Shown here: in pieces, positions 1-7,843 of the stretch
Layout of the letters: each line of letters begins with the position of its first letter
Position numbering within the stretch: position 1 is the stretch's first letter
Assembly (NCBI GenBank): GCA_021604585.1
Contig: BQJG01000010.1
Location: 1 to 60,683, forward strand
Direction: 5' to 3'
DNA from: Hyphococcus sp.
GTDB taxonomy: Bacteria; Pseudomonadota; Alphaproteobacteria; Caulobacterales; Parvularculaceae
Length of the DNA: 60,683 bases
Position numbers and translations under genes: made by a program
The notes under the pieces: model-generated
Told to the model about the DNA's origin: nothing
Database searches by the model: none
Seen by the model: only the letters and a program-made list of their open reading frames with translations

Positions 1-243
1 GAGCAAATCTGTCCGCCAGTTCAAGGCAGGCGGCAGAATGTGGAACGTGCCGATCAGGATGTATTCTGAATCCGCATCGGTCACGCGCCACATGGCGGGC
101 GTCGCCGTGTCCGCCAAGGCGACCGTCTCGGGTTCGGCAAGCTCAGGCTCTGCTTGCGGCGCAACTTCCTGCGCCCAGCCAGGCACGGCGCATATCACGG
201 ATAGCAGCAACGGAGCGATCAGCGAACGAATGCGAAGCTTCAT
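1..243 (-). CDS. TraB/GumN family protein, 5' end only (runs off the window edge)
   Basis: The 81 visible residues start at the ATG at 243 with a clear signal peptide (basic MKLRIR, hydrophobic core, cleavage after PGWAQ). An acidic linker follows, then the segment MWRVTDADSEYILIGTFH, which matches the start of the TraB/GumN (PF01963) domain with its GTFH motif. The family resembles Tiki-type metalloproteases; bacterial members are extracytoplasmic and mostly uncharacterised. The rest of the gene lies outside the window, so catalytic residues cannot be checked. It is transcribed away from the tRNA and looks like ordinary core sequence, marking the chromosomal side of the element remnant. Confidence 0.75.
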   Translation of the reverse strand, partial: MKLRIRSLIAPLLLSVICAVPGWAQEVAPQAEPELAEPETVALADTATPAMWRVTDADSEYILIGTFHILPPALNWRTDLL

Positions 244-442
244 GGAAAACGCCTTTCTCGCGTGCTGGCCGTCGTAGTGGTCCGGCCGGTATTACTGGCT
301 TGGCGGGGCGTTCCGCCGCCGCCGGGCTTTGTATCTCGCATGAGGATAATGGCCCATCAAGGGGGCGAAATGAAGGCCGGTGAGAGAGGACTGCGCCTTG
401 CCGGGCGAAGCTTGATCGCGTACACCCCGTTTTCTCGCTGCT

Positions 443-519
<77 letters not shown>

Positions 520-717
520 TTTCCCTTTTTTTGTAGCATGCGACTGCGGGCGCGCCACCGATCCTTTTCTAAAAAATCTGTCGGGAGCAATCCCGTGCCG
601 GTTCGTGTCCTGCCTTCCGCACCACAATGAGATCAGGCAGCAATCTAATTGGCCTTACTGCGACGGCTTTCCCGTCGCGCACCAGTCTTGTTGCCGTCCT
701 GCCCAGGGAACCGCTCC

Positions 718-951
718 ATGTCCTTGCGTCTTGCACAACTCCCGGATCGCACGCCGTCGAAACTGACGATCCTGCTAACGCCCTACCAACTCGCGGCTCT
801 GAATGACTACGCGGACATCTATGAGGCGACCTATGGCAAGCGCGCGTCCATCGAACAGCTCGCACCGGAGATGCTCGAAACCTTTTTGAACGGCGACGTC
901 GGCTTCAAGCGGGCGCGCAAAGACCTTCATCAGCAGCGAAAGGAGAAATAG
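718..951 (+). CDS. DUF2274 family protein (conjugative-island gene)
   Basis: The 77 aa protein begins MSLRLAQLPDRTPSKLTILL and has the short helical body (YADIYEATYGKRASIEQLAPEM) of DUF2274. That family sits at the end of trb-type conjugation operons, usually just after trbI, in alpha- and gammaproteobacterial ICEs. The function is unknown. The ATG at 718 gives the family's usual N terminus; an upstream in-frame start at 649 would add a non-homologous arginine-rich stretch. No trb gene precedes it here, so it is an orphan of a lost transfer operon. It is followed 3 nt later by a DUF736 gene whose Shine-Dalgarno lies inside its 3' end. Confidence 0.75.
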   Translation: MSLRLAQLPDRTPSKLTILLTPYQLAALNDYADIYEATYGKRASIEQLAPEMLETFLNGDVGFKRARKDLHQQRKEK

Positions 952-954
952 ACC

Positions 955-1278
955 ATGCCTATGATCGGAACTTTTTCGAAGACCGAAGACAGCTTTGTCG
1001 GAACGATCCGCACCATGACCATTAACGTCAAAGCGAAGATAGTGCCCAACAAGGAGAAGGCTAATGACGGCGCCCCTGATTATCGCGTCTATGCCGGCGG
1101 GGCCGAACTCGGCGCCGGCTGGCGGGAAAAATCGAAAGACGAAGGGAAAGAGTACTTGGCATTAAAACTCGACGATCCGAGTTTCGCGGCGCCCATCCGC
1201 GCCGCCTTTTTCGCAAATGACGAGGAGGGGACAGGCGTCATGATGTGGAGCCGGGGCTCCTCAGCCCCGGGAGCATAG
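955..1278 (+). CDS. DUF736 family protein
   Basis: The 107 aa protein carries the DUF736 hallmarks: an N-terminal IGTFSKTEDSFVGTIRTM, a central DYRVYAGGAELGAGW and a C-terminal LKLDDPSFAAPI. DUF736 proteins are small and basic-acidic, with no known function, and are encoded almost only on ICEs and conjugative plasmids of Alphaproteobacteria. The AAGGAG at 941-946 upstream of ATG 955 is a good ribosome binding site. The gene follows the DUF2274 gene in the remnant beside tRNA-Arg. The last residues (RGSSAPGA) are longer than in typical members and may be an eroded end. Confidence 0.8.
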   Translation: MPMIGTFSKTEDSFVGTIRTMTINVKAKIVPNKEKANDGAPDYRVYAGGAELGAGWREKSKDEGKEYLALKLDDPSFAAPIRAAFFANDEEGTGVMMWSRGSSAPGA

Positions 1279-1318
1279 GCCGGAAGGAGGTTTTTGCTTG
1301 GAATTCCGGGCTTGGCGT

Positions 1319-1365
1319 GTTACAAAACCTCGGACAGAATTAATTATTGTCCGAGGATTTGTAAC
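1319..1365. promoter_or_regulatory. Large inverted repeat, likely AbiEi operator
   Basis: Left arm GTTACAAAACCTCGGACA (1319-1336) and right arm TGTCCGAGGATTTGTAAC (1348-1365) are complementary at 17 of 18 positions around an AT-rich 11-bp spacer (GAATTAATTAT). The repeat abuts the GTG start of the AbiEi gene at 1367. AbiEi antitoxins of the type IV AbiE systems repress their own operon by binding inverted repeats in the promoter, so autoregulation is the best reading. The AT-rich spacer could hold the -10 element. Confidence 0.65.
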
Positions 1366-1366
1366 A

Positions 1367-1990
1367 GTGTCTAAAGCGCCCGCACAGAGCCAAAGAAAGA
1401 AGCTCCTGACCTATATGGCCCGCCGGCCCCTCGTTCGATCACGCGATCTCCGCGAGATCGGGGTCAGCGCGACCGCCATAACCCGCGCCGTAAACGATGG
1501 CGATATTATCAGGATCGGACGAGGCGTTTATCAGCTGGCGGGAGCCGATATCGAGTTCAACGCCAGCCTCGCCGAAGTCGGAAAGCGGGCGCCGAAAGCG
1601 GTCATCTGTCTGACCTCGGCGCTGGCCTTTCATGGGCTCACCGATCAGCTTCCAAGAAAAGTGTGGATCGCGATCGGCGCCAAAGATTGGGAGCCGGCCA
1701 TTTCATATCCGCAAACGAGAACCGTGCGCTTCAGGGAGCCTTATCTTTCCAGCGGCGTCGCGATGCATGAAATCGGCGGCGTTCCCGTCAAGATATACAC
1801 AATCCCGAAATCGATTGCGGACGCTTTCCGAAATCCGAAACTGGTCGATCGGTCGGTGGCGATCGAAAGCCTGAAGTCTGCCCTCGATACGCGCAAAGCA
1901 TCGCCATCGGAGCTCGCCAGCGCCGCCGAAGCATACGGCGCCGGCAAGCGAATGCGCCCCTATCTGGAAGCGCTGACCTCCAATGGCTAA
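1367..1990 (+). CDS. abiEi: AbiEi-type antitoxin / transcriptional regulator (type IV TA system)
   Basis: The 207 aa protein has an N-terminal winged helix (about residues 10-55: RKKLLTYMARRPLVRSRDL ... RGVYQLAG) followed by the AbiEi antitoxin-type domain with CLTSALAFHGLTDQLP and a C-terminal KSIADAFRNPKL stretch. In AbiE systems this protein represses the operon and neutralises the partner nucleotidyltransferase without binding it stably. I chose GTG 1367 (preceded by GAGGA) because the longer frame from TTG 1298 would run through the inverted-repeat operator; TTG 1298 does have a strong upstream GGAAGGAGG, so it stays possible. The stop overlaps the toxin start by 8 bp. Confidence 0.8.
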   Translation: MSKAPAQSQRKKLLTYMARRPLVRSRDLREIGVSATAITRAVNDGDIIRIGRGVYQLAGADIEFNASLAEVGKRAPKAVICLTSALAFHGLTDQLPRKVWIAIGAKDWEPAISYPQTRTVRFREPYLSSGVAMHEIGGVPVKIYTIPKSIADAFRNPKLVDRSVAIESLKSALDTRKASPSELASAAEAYGAGKRMRPYLEALTSNG

Positions 1991-2846
1991 AGGCCCGTAC
2001 AACATCGCCGCATCCGTTCGCCAGCGCCTCCTCAATTTGGCGCGGAAAGAACAGCGCGTCTTTGACGTTGTTCTCGTCGCGTTCGGATTGGAGCGATTGA
2101 TCTATCGCCTCTCCGTCACCGGCCATCGCGACCGGTTCGTCCTGAAAGGCGGCATGCTGGTCACGCTGTGGACGACCGATCCGGGACGTTTCACCCGCGA
2201 CGTCGATTTTCTTGGCTTTGGCGACGATGACGAGGAGCAATTGAAGGCGGCGTTTGCAGAAATACTCGCCATTGACGCTGGCGACGGCCTGGTTTTCGAC
2301 ACCGCTGAAATTTCAGCAACAGAAATCAGAGAAGATCAGGTCTATGGCGGAAAGCGATTGAAGACGACGGCCTATCTTGGAAAAACACGAATCCCCATCA
2401 CAATTGACCTGGGTTTTGGCGACGCGCTCGGCGATCCAACGTTTGAGATTGAATACGCATCCCTTCTTGATTTTGAGCCGGCGACAATCCGGGCTTATTC
2501 GCCGGCGACCGTAATGGCGGAGAAGTTTCAGGCGGTGGTTGATCTCGGCCTGGTGAATGGGCGCATGAAAGATTTTTACGATCTCTGGGCGGTTCCGCGA
2601 GCGGTCGAAATCGACACCGAAGAGCTTGCGAGAACGCTGCGATCGACTTTCGAAAGGCGGAAAACAGAAATACCAACGGAGCGGCCGCCCGGCCTGACGC
2701 CTGAGTTTGCGACCGATCCGGCGAAAGCGACCCAATGGGCGGCCTATGCAGAATCAACCGACCTCGAAGGCGTCGCCCTGATCGATGTTGTCGAAGAAAT
2801 CTGGCGGCGCATGCAGCCGGTTTGTGCAGCCGCCATCGCGACGTGA
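1983..2846 (+). CDS. abiEii: AbiEii/AbiGii-type nucleotidyltransferase toxin
   Basis: The 287 aa protein is of the DUF1814/AbiEii family. Near residues 54-57 it has the KGGM motif and at 72-76 the RDVDF motif, the two parts of the DNA polymerase beta-like active site. The later AEKFQAVVDLG and GRMKDFYDLW segments match the conserved lysine- and aspartate-bearing motifs III and IV. Homologous toxins transfer nucleotides to RNA targets such as tRNA acceptor ends and cause reversible growth arrest or phage abortive infection. Its ATG lies inside the end of abiEi, so the pair is translationally coupled. All motifs appear intact, so the module may still work although the surrounding element is decayed. 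Confidence 0.85.
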   Translation: MAKGPYNIAASVRQRLLNLARKEQRVFDVVLVAFGLERLIYRLSVTGHRDRFVLKGGMLVTLWTTDPGRFTRDVDFLGFGDDDEEQLKAAFAEILAIDAGDGLVFDTAEISATEIREDQVYGGKRLKTTAYLGKTRIPITIDLGFGDALGDPTFEIEYASLLDFEPATIRAYSPATVMAEKFQAVVDLGLVNGRMKDFYDLWAVPRAVEIDTEELARTLRSTFERRKTEIPTERPPGLTPEFATDPAKATQWAAYAESTDLEGVALIDVVEEIWRRMQPVCAAAIAT

Positions 2847-3040
2847 TATTCGGTCGCCTCGACAAGCGCCGGTTCGATGCGCTGGCAGGCTATGCTCGCC
2901 AACCTGAAATCGCGCTCATTATGGATGAGCTTACATGGTTCGCCGATCGCGACGAACGCGCTCTCGGGATGGTTGTCAGCGATCGCATCGACGATGATTT
3001 CGGCTGGGTTGCTTTGTATCAGGCCCGGAGGCTGAATTTC
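2843..3040 (+). pseudogene. N-terminal fragment of a conjugative-island hypothetical protein
   Basis: From GTG 2843, overlapping the abiEii stop, the frame reads VIFGRLDKRRFDALAGYAR and continues for 66 residues to about QARRLNF. I recognise this as the N-terminal part of a long (roughly 500-600 aa) uncharacterised protein common on alphaproteobacterial islands. After about 3040 the frame runs into AT-rich sequence with no further resemblance and ends at 3220. It therefore looks like a 3'-truncated gene marking where the element was cut. The family assignment rests on memory of the opening motif. Confidence 0.5.
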
Positions 3041-3292
3041 GGGTTGTCTTACAGACAATTAAGCCATCAAACTAAATTGAAATACACGGTTTTATCAATC
3101 AATTATGTGGCACATTGCGTAGCTTACCCTTGGTTGACACCGTTGTTTGAACTTCGGGCGTCGAGTGGTGAACATGCTTTTCGACTATGTTTATTTGTTT
3201 ATGCGTACACGCCAAATTGACAAAGGCTGATTTTCCCGGCGGTCTCGCCAGTCAGGAAGTTTTGTTGTTTGTCGACGTCTGCAGTCAGATAA
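3041..3292. other. AT-rich non-coding junction
   Basis: This stretch is visibly richer in A and T than its surroundings, has no plausible gene, and separates the truncated island gene from the decarboxylase promoter region. It is a likely deletion junction of the element. I see no clear terminator or direct repeat. Confidence 0.4.
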
Positions 3293-3306
3293 TTGACTTG
3301 CATCAA
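3293..3306 (+). promoter_or_regulatory. FNR/DNR/FixK-type box
   Basis: TTGACTTGCATCAA matches TTGAT-N4-ATCAA at nine of ten conserved positions. It lies 59 bp upstream of the decarboxylase ATG, a distance compatible with class II activation centred near -41.5. A Crp/Fnr-family gene lies 3.6 kb away at 6885-7634. Confidence 0.6.
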
Positions 3307-3364
3307 GTGCGAATGAGTAGCGGAGCGTAAGTAGATTCATCTAAACATTGGAGTGTCATCAATT

Positions 3365-5122
3365 ATGGCGGCAATCTCTACAGACGCATACTTCCTTGGG
3401 ACGAGGTCCGAAAACGCCGATAGCGTCAATCGCGCTTTCGGCGAGATTTTGAAACACTGGTTCGATTGGCGTTCTGAGCTTTTTCCAGATGATGCAGAAG
3501 TCATCACCAGCGATGAACGACAATCGGAAGAATTTTGTGTGGAGGAGGAACGGCTTCATGCTGCCCTAAAAACGCTTTGCGACATGTTGCTTGCCGAGAC
3601 GCCGACTTTCACGCCGCGCTATTTGAGCCATATGGTGTCAGAAGCGTCTCTCCCGGCCATCTTTGGGCATCTTGCAGCCTTGCTTCACAATCCAAACAAT
3701 ACCTCACGCGAGGTCTCGCGCGTTGGAGCGCGTGTGGAGATCGAAGCCATCACCATGCTCGCGGAAATGATCGGTTTTGACCCGATGATCGCTCAGGGCC
3801 ACTTCACCTGTGGCGGCACCATCGCGAATTTTGAAGCCGTATGGCGGGCGCGGTATCGGGTTGATCACGCGCTTGCTCTCGGGCTTGTCGCTGCAGAGAA
3901 ATCCGGTGGGCCCTTTAGCGCATTTGAATCGGCGCATGTGGGCTGGGAGAAATTCGATCAAATTCGCATACACGATGCAATATCAGAACAGGAAATGCGG
4001 TCTGCAAGCAGCGTTCTATGCAATCCCTTTGAAATCGCCGAACGTCTTTCGAAAAGTTCGCGCCGCTCCTATCGCGGCTCGGTATTGATTACTCCAGGGA
4101 ATAAGCACTTTTCATGGAGGAAAGCCGCCAATATTTTCCATCTCGGCGAGGAATCGCTTTGGAATGCCCCGCTGGATGAACAGGGGCGGCTGGATATTAA
4201 GAAACTCGAGACATTGATAGATAAAGCGCGTCATCAGGACAGGCCGGTGATAGCCGTTGTGAGCGTAGCAGGAACGACTGAGGCGGGGGAGATTGACCCA
4301 ATCGATGGTGTCGCCTGTCTTCTGAACGAGTACAGATTAAAAGGAATCCATATCTGGCATCATGTGGACGCGGCTTATGGCGGCTATTTTTGCTCTATGC
4401 TTGGCGGCGAGCATGAGGAAATATTAGACGAAGCAAGAAAGTCTGCGCTGAAAGCAGTCAGGCTTGCTGACTCTGTTACAATTGATCCCCATAAACTTGG
4501 TTATGTGCCATATGCCTGTGGAGCATTCCTTACGCGCGACGCACGCTCATACACAGCGTCGTCCTTCCACGCCCCCTATATAGACCGGGCCGAAACTGGG
4601 GACAAATGGCAGAGCACCATCGAAGGTTCACGCACAGCTGCAGGTGCCGCTGCTACGTGGCTAACTGGGCGGACCATGGGATTTGGTCCGGATCGCTTTG
4701 GTGCGTTTATGGCGTTTACTATCAATGCGCGCCGCAAATTCGAAGAAGCGATTGCCTCGCAGTGCAAAAACATTGCGGTGCTGGCGCCAGCCGACACTAA
4801 TATTTTGTGTTTTTCAGTGATTAAGAAAGGCGATAGTCTTTCAAACAGTAATATGCGCACCAACCATGTTTTTCGCCTTTTCCAGAAAGATCCGAGTTTT
4901 TCCGTGTCAAAAACAGTTTTTGATTCGGAAAACTATCGCCGTCTAATTGAGGCGCATGCCAATCGTCACAGGATGACTTTGGATGACAACCAGCTCAGCT
5001 TGATCAGATGCGTGTTTATGAATCCCTTTTTGCCAAAGAACCATGTTTTAGAAAGTTTCTTGCCGAAATTTATCGCGCGCCTGAATCTATATGCGGAACA
5101 AGCGTTGGAACTCTCCATTTGA
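3365..5122 (+). CDS. PLP-dependent group II amino acid decarboxylase
   Basis: The 585 aa protein belongs to the group II (glutamate/tyrosine/aromatic) decarboxylases. The PLP-lysine motif is IDPHKLGYVPYACG (Lys about 377). The cofactor aspartate is in HHVDAAYGGY, and GHFTCGGTIANFEA corresponds to the phosphate-binding stretch. Length and the HKLGYVPYACGA form resemble bacterial tyrosine decarboxylases more than GadB, but the substrate cannot be read from sequence. I chose ATG 3365 because the alternative GTG at 3353 overlaps the GGAG ribosome binding site. The FNR-type box upstream suggests induction when oxygen is low, fitting acid or redox homeostasis by proton-consuming decarboxylation. 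Cofactor-independent secretion signals are absent, so it is cytoplasmic. Confidence 0.8.
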   Translation: MAAISTDAYFLGTRSENADSVNRAFGEILKHWFDWRSELFPDDAEVITSDERQSEEFCVEEERLHAALKTLCDMLLAETPTFTPRYLSHMVSEASLPAIFGHLAALLHNPNNTSREVSRVGARVEIEAITMLAEMIGFDPMIAQGHFTCGGTIANFEAVWRARYRVDHALALGLVAAEKSGGPFSAFESAHVGWEKFDQIRIHDAISEQEMRSASSVLCNPFEIAERLSKSSRRSYRGSVLITPGNKHFSWRKAANIFHLGEESLWNAPLDEQGRLDIKKLETLIDKARHQDRPVIAVVSVAGTTEAGEIDPIDGVACLLNEYRLKGIHIWHHVDAAYGGYFCSMLGGEHEEILDEARKSALKAVRLADSVTIDPHKLGYVPYACGAFLTRDARSYTASSFHAPYIDRAETGDKWQSTIEGSRTAAGAAATWLTGRTMGFGPDRFGAFMAFTINARRKFEEAIASQCKNIAVLAPADTNILCFSVIKKGDSLSNSNMRTNHVFRLFQKDPSFSVSKTVFDSENYRRLIEAHANRHRMTLDDNQLSLIRCVFMNPFLPKNHVLESFLPKFIARLNLYAEQALELSI

Positions 5123-5163
5123 TGATGATAGGGCGCGTGCCATTGGTGTAATTCTCAATCAAA

Positions 5164-5694
5164 CTACCTTTCCGACAATCTAGGCATGATTTCAACGAGA
5201 TTGCAGGGGCGATAACGAGAATCGATCTCAAAGCAAATGATCTTATCCCACGCATCCGCCACGGCGCCGCGCGACCCTGGCAATAAAAATAGAAAGGTGC
5301 CGCGCGCCAATCCCGCGCAGGCGCGCGACTGAAGTGTTGACAATCCGACCGAGTTGAAACTGACTTGATGAAAGATTACTGAAAATCCCTCAATCTCTTT
5401 TTCGAATAACGGACGCAGAGCTTCGACCGTCACATCCCTGCCTGTAAGCCCCGTGCCTCCGGTCGTAATAACAATATCTACGTCCGGGTCTTCAATCCAC
5501 TCTTCCACTTGCTGCCGAATCTTCGCGATTTCATCGCGAAGCAGAACACGTCTAATCAAGTCGTGCCCGGCGCCTTTAATTCGATCCTCGAGAATATCTC
5601 CGGACGCATCATTCTCAAATGTCCGGGTGTCAGACACGGTCAATAGAGCAACTTTAACTGGCCTAAACTCTAGCTCTTCATTCACGCCGAACAT
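5164..5694 (-). CDS. moaB: Molybdenum cofactor biosynthesis protein MoaB/Mog family
   Basis: The 176 aa protein has the MoCF-binding fold: VKVALLTVSDTRTFENDASG near the N terminus, the TTGGTGLTGRDVTVEALRP loop that binds molybdopterin, and FLLPGSRGAVADAWDKI near the end. MoaB/MogA proteins adenylylate molybdopterin before molybdate insertion. I chose the ATG at 5694, preceded by AAGGAG, over one 25 codons upstream. NarG in the operon starting at 7844 needs bis-MGD, so a Moco gene nearby is coherent. The C terminus (ICFEIDSRYRPCNLVEIMPRL) matches MoaB. It converges on the decarboxylase gene with a 41-bp gap. Confidence 0.88.
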   Translation of the reverse strand: MFGVNEELEFRPVKVALLTVSDTRTFENDASGDILEDRIKGAGHDLIRRVLLRDEIAKIRQQVEEWIEDPDVDIVITTGGTGLTGRDVTVEALRPLFEKEIEGFSVIFHQVSFNSVGLSTLQSRACAGLARGTFLFLLPGSRGAVADAWDKIICFEIDSRYRPCNLVEIMPRLSER

Positions 5695-5841
5695 CTTGGA
5701 TGCACTCCTTATGCTCTCACCAGCCGCTATTGTTTCAGGGACTGAGGCTTTTTCGTGCTGTAACAACATTTCAGCAAGTAGTGAAGAGTGTTGGAATGAC
5801 GCGGCCTTCGGAAAATACCAAACTAGGCAAAATCATGCTCT

Positions 5842-6393
5842 CTATGTTTTGAGATATTTATCCAGCGATGTTTCAATTGCCAAAACAGACCGGGCTTTTT
5901 CATAATTTATTTCTTCGGCATAAAGGTCGCTGATTGCTTGTTCGATATCCCACCAATCATCTTGGTTTAACAGCGATCGAGCCGGTCTGAACAGTGTTTC
6001 CTCTTCCCCTGACATGTGCGCTGTGAGGATGTTTCGATAAGCAAGAGATTCTTCAACGACTTTGTCGATAGGAAGCTGTTCGTTATTGAGGATCATCGAT
6101 ACGATATCCGAAAAATGATTGGCGCGATGCGATAGTTCTACATGTTGCTGTTGCAGATTACGCAGCTCGACGCTCCTGCTGCGCGCTTTTGTGGCGAGGC
6201 GCGCATAGATGATGTCTTCTTCTTTATGATGCAATTCATCTGGATAACCGGCGAAATACGTCGCGATCTGATTAAGCAGGACGTAATCTGGCCCGTCGCT
6301 TTGGGCGAGGTTCCGGACTTCCTCGTTGAAAAGAACCAGGTAACGCCTAAATCGCTTGTGGTCTGCTTCAAGGTTTTCGATCAAAGCCGTCAT
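5842..6393 (-). CDS. Hemerythrin HHE-domain protein
   Basis: The 183 aa protein has hemerythrin-type iron ligands spread through a four-helix bundle: LEADHKRFRRYL, PDELHHKEEDIIY, LQQQHVEL and ILTAHMSGEEETLF. HHE proteins bind a non-haem di-iron centre and act in O2, NO or iron handling. It starts at ATG 6393, with GAGGAG 6 nt upstream; a TTG two codons earlier would leave no spacing. The setting between moaB and a Crp/Fnr gene, near nar genes, suggests a role during respiration on nitrate. A second HHE protein is encoded at 18559-19131. Confidence 0.8.
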   Translation of the reverse strand: MTALIENLEADHKRFRRYLVLFNEEVRNLAQSDGPDYVLLNQIATYFAGYPDELHHKEEDIIYARLATKARSRSVELRNLQQQHVELSHRANHFSDIVSMILNNEQLPIDKVVEESLAYRNILTAHMSGEEETLFRPARSLLNQDDWWDIEQAISDLYAEEINYEKARSVLAIETSLDKYLKT

Positions 6394-6540
6394 CGACAAC
6401 TCCTCTCAACCGGCAGAGTAGACCCTTTCTGCCAACCCTGGCAGGTCGCAATTCGTCGCAGAGTGAGGGGAGCTTGAAGTCAGGCAATACGGAGTAGCCA
6501 ACCAAAGGAAGAATTGGTGGATAATATGCAGTGTCAGGCT

Positions 6541-6867
6541 CTAATCGCGGTTGGCTTCGTCCGTAATATCTTTGATCCAGCTGAGGCCGGCGACACCTTG
6601 CGGAAAGCCGAGGGTTGTCATGGCCAACAATGCGACATGTTCAACTTCCGCCTTGGTCAGCCCTTCCTCTAAAGCTTGCCTTACATGAGAATGCACAGCG
6701 CCTTCGGACCGGCCGCCGATCGCCAGCGCCAAGTTCACTAATCGTTTGGATTTGGCGTCGAGCGGTCCGGCTTCTGAAATCGCCTTGCCGAACGCGGAAT
6801 AGTTTTTCCAAATGTCTGGGTAGCTTTTGGCGATGTGTCCGGCGGCTGATGGCAGTTTTTCCGACAT
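6541..6867 (-). CDS. Carboxymuconolactone decarboxylase (CMD/AhpD-like) family protein
   Basis: The 108 aa all-helical protein matches the CMD fold: FGKAISEAGPLDAKSKRLVNLALAI, then GGRSEGAVHSHVRQALEEG and VALLAMTTLGFP. It lacks the CxxC of AhpD, so peroxidase-type disulfide chemistry is unlikely, but keeps the HSH segment. Cysteine-free CMD proteins of this size are often encoded beside Crp/Fnr genes in anaerobic clusters, with unknown function. It lies 17 bp after the Crp/Fnr stop and is probably co-transcribed. Confidence 0.72.
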   Translation of the reverse strand: MSEKLPSAAGHIAKSYPDIWKNYSAFGKAISEAGPLDAKSKRLVNLALAIGGRSEGAVHSHVRQALEEGLTKAEVEHVALLAMTTLGFPQGVAGLSWIKDITDEANRD

Positions 6868-6884
6868 TGACGTCCCTTTCTTCG

Positions 6885-7634
6885 CTATTCTGCAGGCTTG
6901 TCCGGAAAGTTATCAATGAGCGGAGCGTGCCTGGCGATTTCAATAAGCTCATCATGTGATTGAACGGCGACCTCAGGGCCTGTGACTTTGACGCCGGCGC
7001 GCCGTAACGTTGAGAATGAGCGCGACAGGTTTTCAGGCGTCATGCCTAGCATTGAGGCGAGTGTTTTCTTGTCTATTGGCAAAGTAAGTTTGCCCTTTGC
7101 GCCTTGTCGAACGTGTTGGTGTGCAAGGTAGCTTGCGAGGCGCTCAACGCCGGTACGCAGTTTGAGATTTTTCTGGTTCCGCACGACACCGCGGTAACAG
7201 TTAGCAAGTTCAGCAACGATGGACCGGGCAAATGCATCATCATCGACCATGGCTTGGCGTACGTTTTTCGCGGGAATCATGAGTACGCGCGATGCGGTGC
7301 GGGTGCGTGCGGACATCAGATAAACGGCGTCCTTTAAAACAGCGGCGAGTATAAATGTGGAAACCGGCGATAGCACCGTCATGGTGCTTTCGCGCCCGTC
7401 TAACGTCGCGAACAGTTCCACGCAGCCGTCGATCACGATATGCAGGAAGTCGGAAGGCTCACCTTCATTGATCAGGATGACGCGCTCGGGAAATCGTTGA
7501 AGAAAAGCAGCATTCAACAGCTTGTCGAATCGTTCCGCGTTCATGTCGCGGAAGAGGTTTAAGTTACGAACGATCTGCTTGTCTTCGTCGCGCAAAATGG
7601 CCGGTCCAATCGTTGGTTGACTTAGATTTGACAT
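6885..7634 (-). CDS. Crp/Fnr family transcriptional regulator (DNR-like)
   Basis: With the ATG at 7634 the product is 249 aa: an N-terminal cyclic-nucleotide-type beta barrel (LFRDMNAERFDKLLNAAFLQRFPE ... PSDFLHIVIDGCVELF), a dimer helix and a C-terminal winged helix, KKTLASMLGMTPENLSRSFS, in which the recognition helix carries E-N-L-S-R-S as in FNR/DNR/NNR proteins. There is no N-terminal cysteine cluster of the FNR type, so it resembles the DNR/NNR group that senses NO through haem. A longer start at 7724 would place an FNR-type box and a perfect palindrome inside the gene, so I prefer 7634. It is divergent from narK and is the prime candidate for controlling nar genes. Confidence 0.82.
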   Translation of the reverse strand: MSNLSQPTIGPAILRDEDKQIVRNLNLFRDMNAERFDKLLNAAFLQRFPERVILINEGEPSDFLHIVIDGCVELFATLDGRESTMTVLSPVSTFILAAVLKDAVYLMSARTRTASRVLMIPAKNVRQAMVDDDAFARSIVAELANCYRGVVRNQKNLKLRTGVERLASYLAHQHVRQGAKGKLTLPIDKKTLASMLGMTPENLSRSFSTLRRAGVKVTGPEVAVQSHDELIEIARHAPLIDNFPDKPAE

Positions 7635-7649
7635 TGTTTTCAACGTGTC

Positions 7650-7663
7650 TTGATAAATGTCAA
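7650..7663 (-). promoter_or_regulatory. FNR/DNR-type box in front of the Crp/Fnr gene
   Basis: TTGATAAATGTCAA is TTGAT-N4-GTCAA, one base from the consensus. It lies 16 bp before the ATG of the regulator gene, where binding would block transcription, so autorepression or action on the divergent narK promoter are both possible. Confidence 0.6.
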
Positions 7664-7696
7664 GCCCGTCTGGGCCGAGTTTCAAGTCGTTCCGAG

Positions 7697-7718
7697 CGTT
7701 CCGCCAATAGGCGGAACG
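7697..7718. promoter_or_regulatory. Perfect 9-4-9 palindrome between the Crp/Fnr gene and narK
   Basis: CGTTCCGCC (7697-7705), AATA, GGCGGAACG (7710-7718) is a perfect inverted repeat. A weaker relative (CGGACGCC, AAAT, GGGCGATCCG) is centred about 44 bp downstream at 7741-7762, roughly four helical turns away. It does not fit the FNR consensus, so it may bind another nar regulator. Confidence 0.45.
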
Positions 7719-7843
7719 TGACAATCAATTCAACGATCACCGGACGCCAAATGGGCGATCCGTGACGAGACGCCGAATTTTAGAAAGGGGAATAAAAGCG
7801 GAAAACTGCCCAGTGGAGTTTCAGATCAGCCGGAGGCGGAGCA

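Noticed and set aside
1298..1366. TTG 1298 as the AbiEi start
   Set aside because: It has a good Shine-Dalgarno but would encode the operator repeat as protein; GTG 1367 gives the family-like N terminus. It is not fully excluded.
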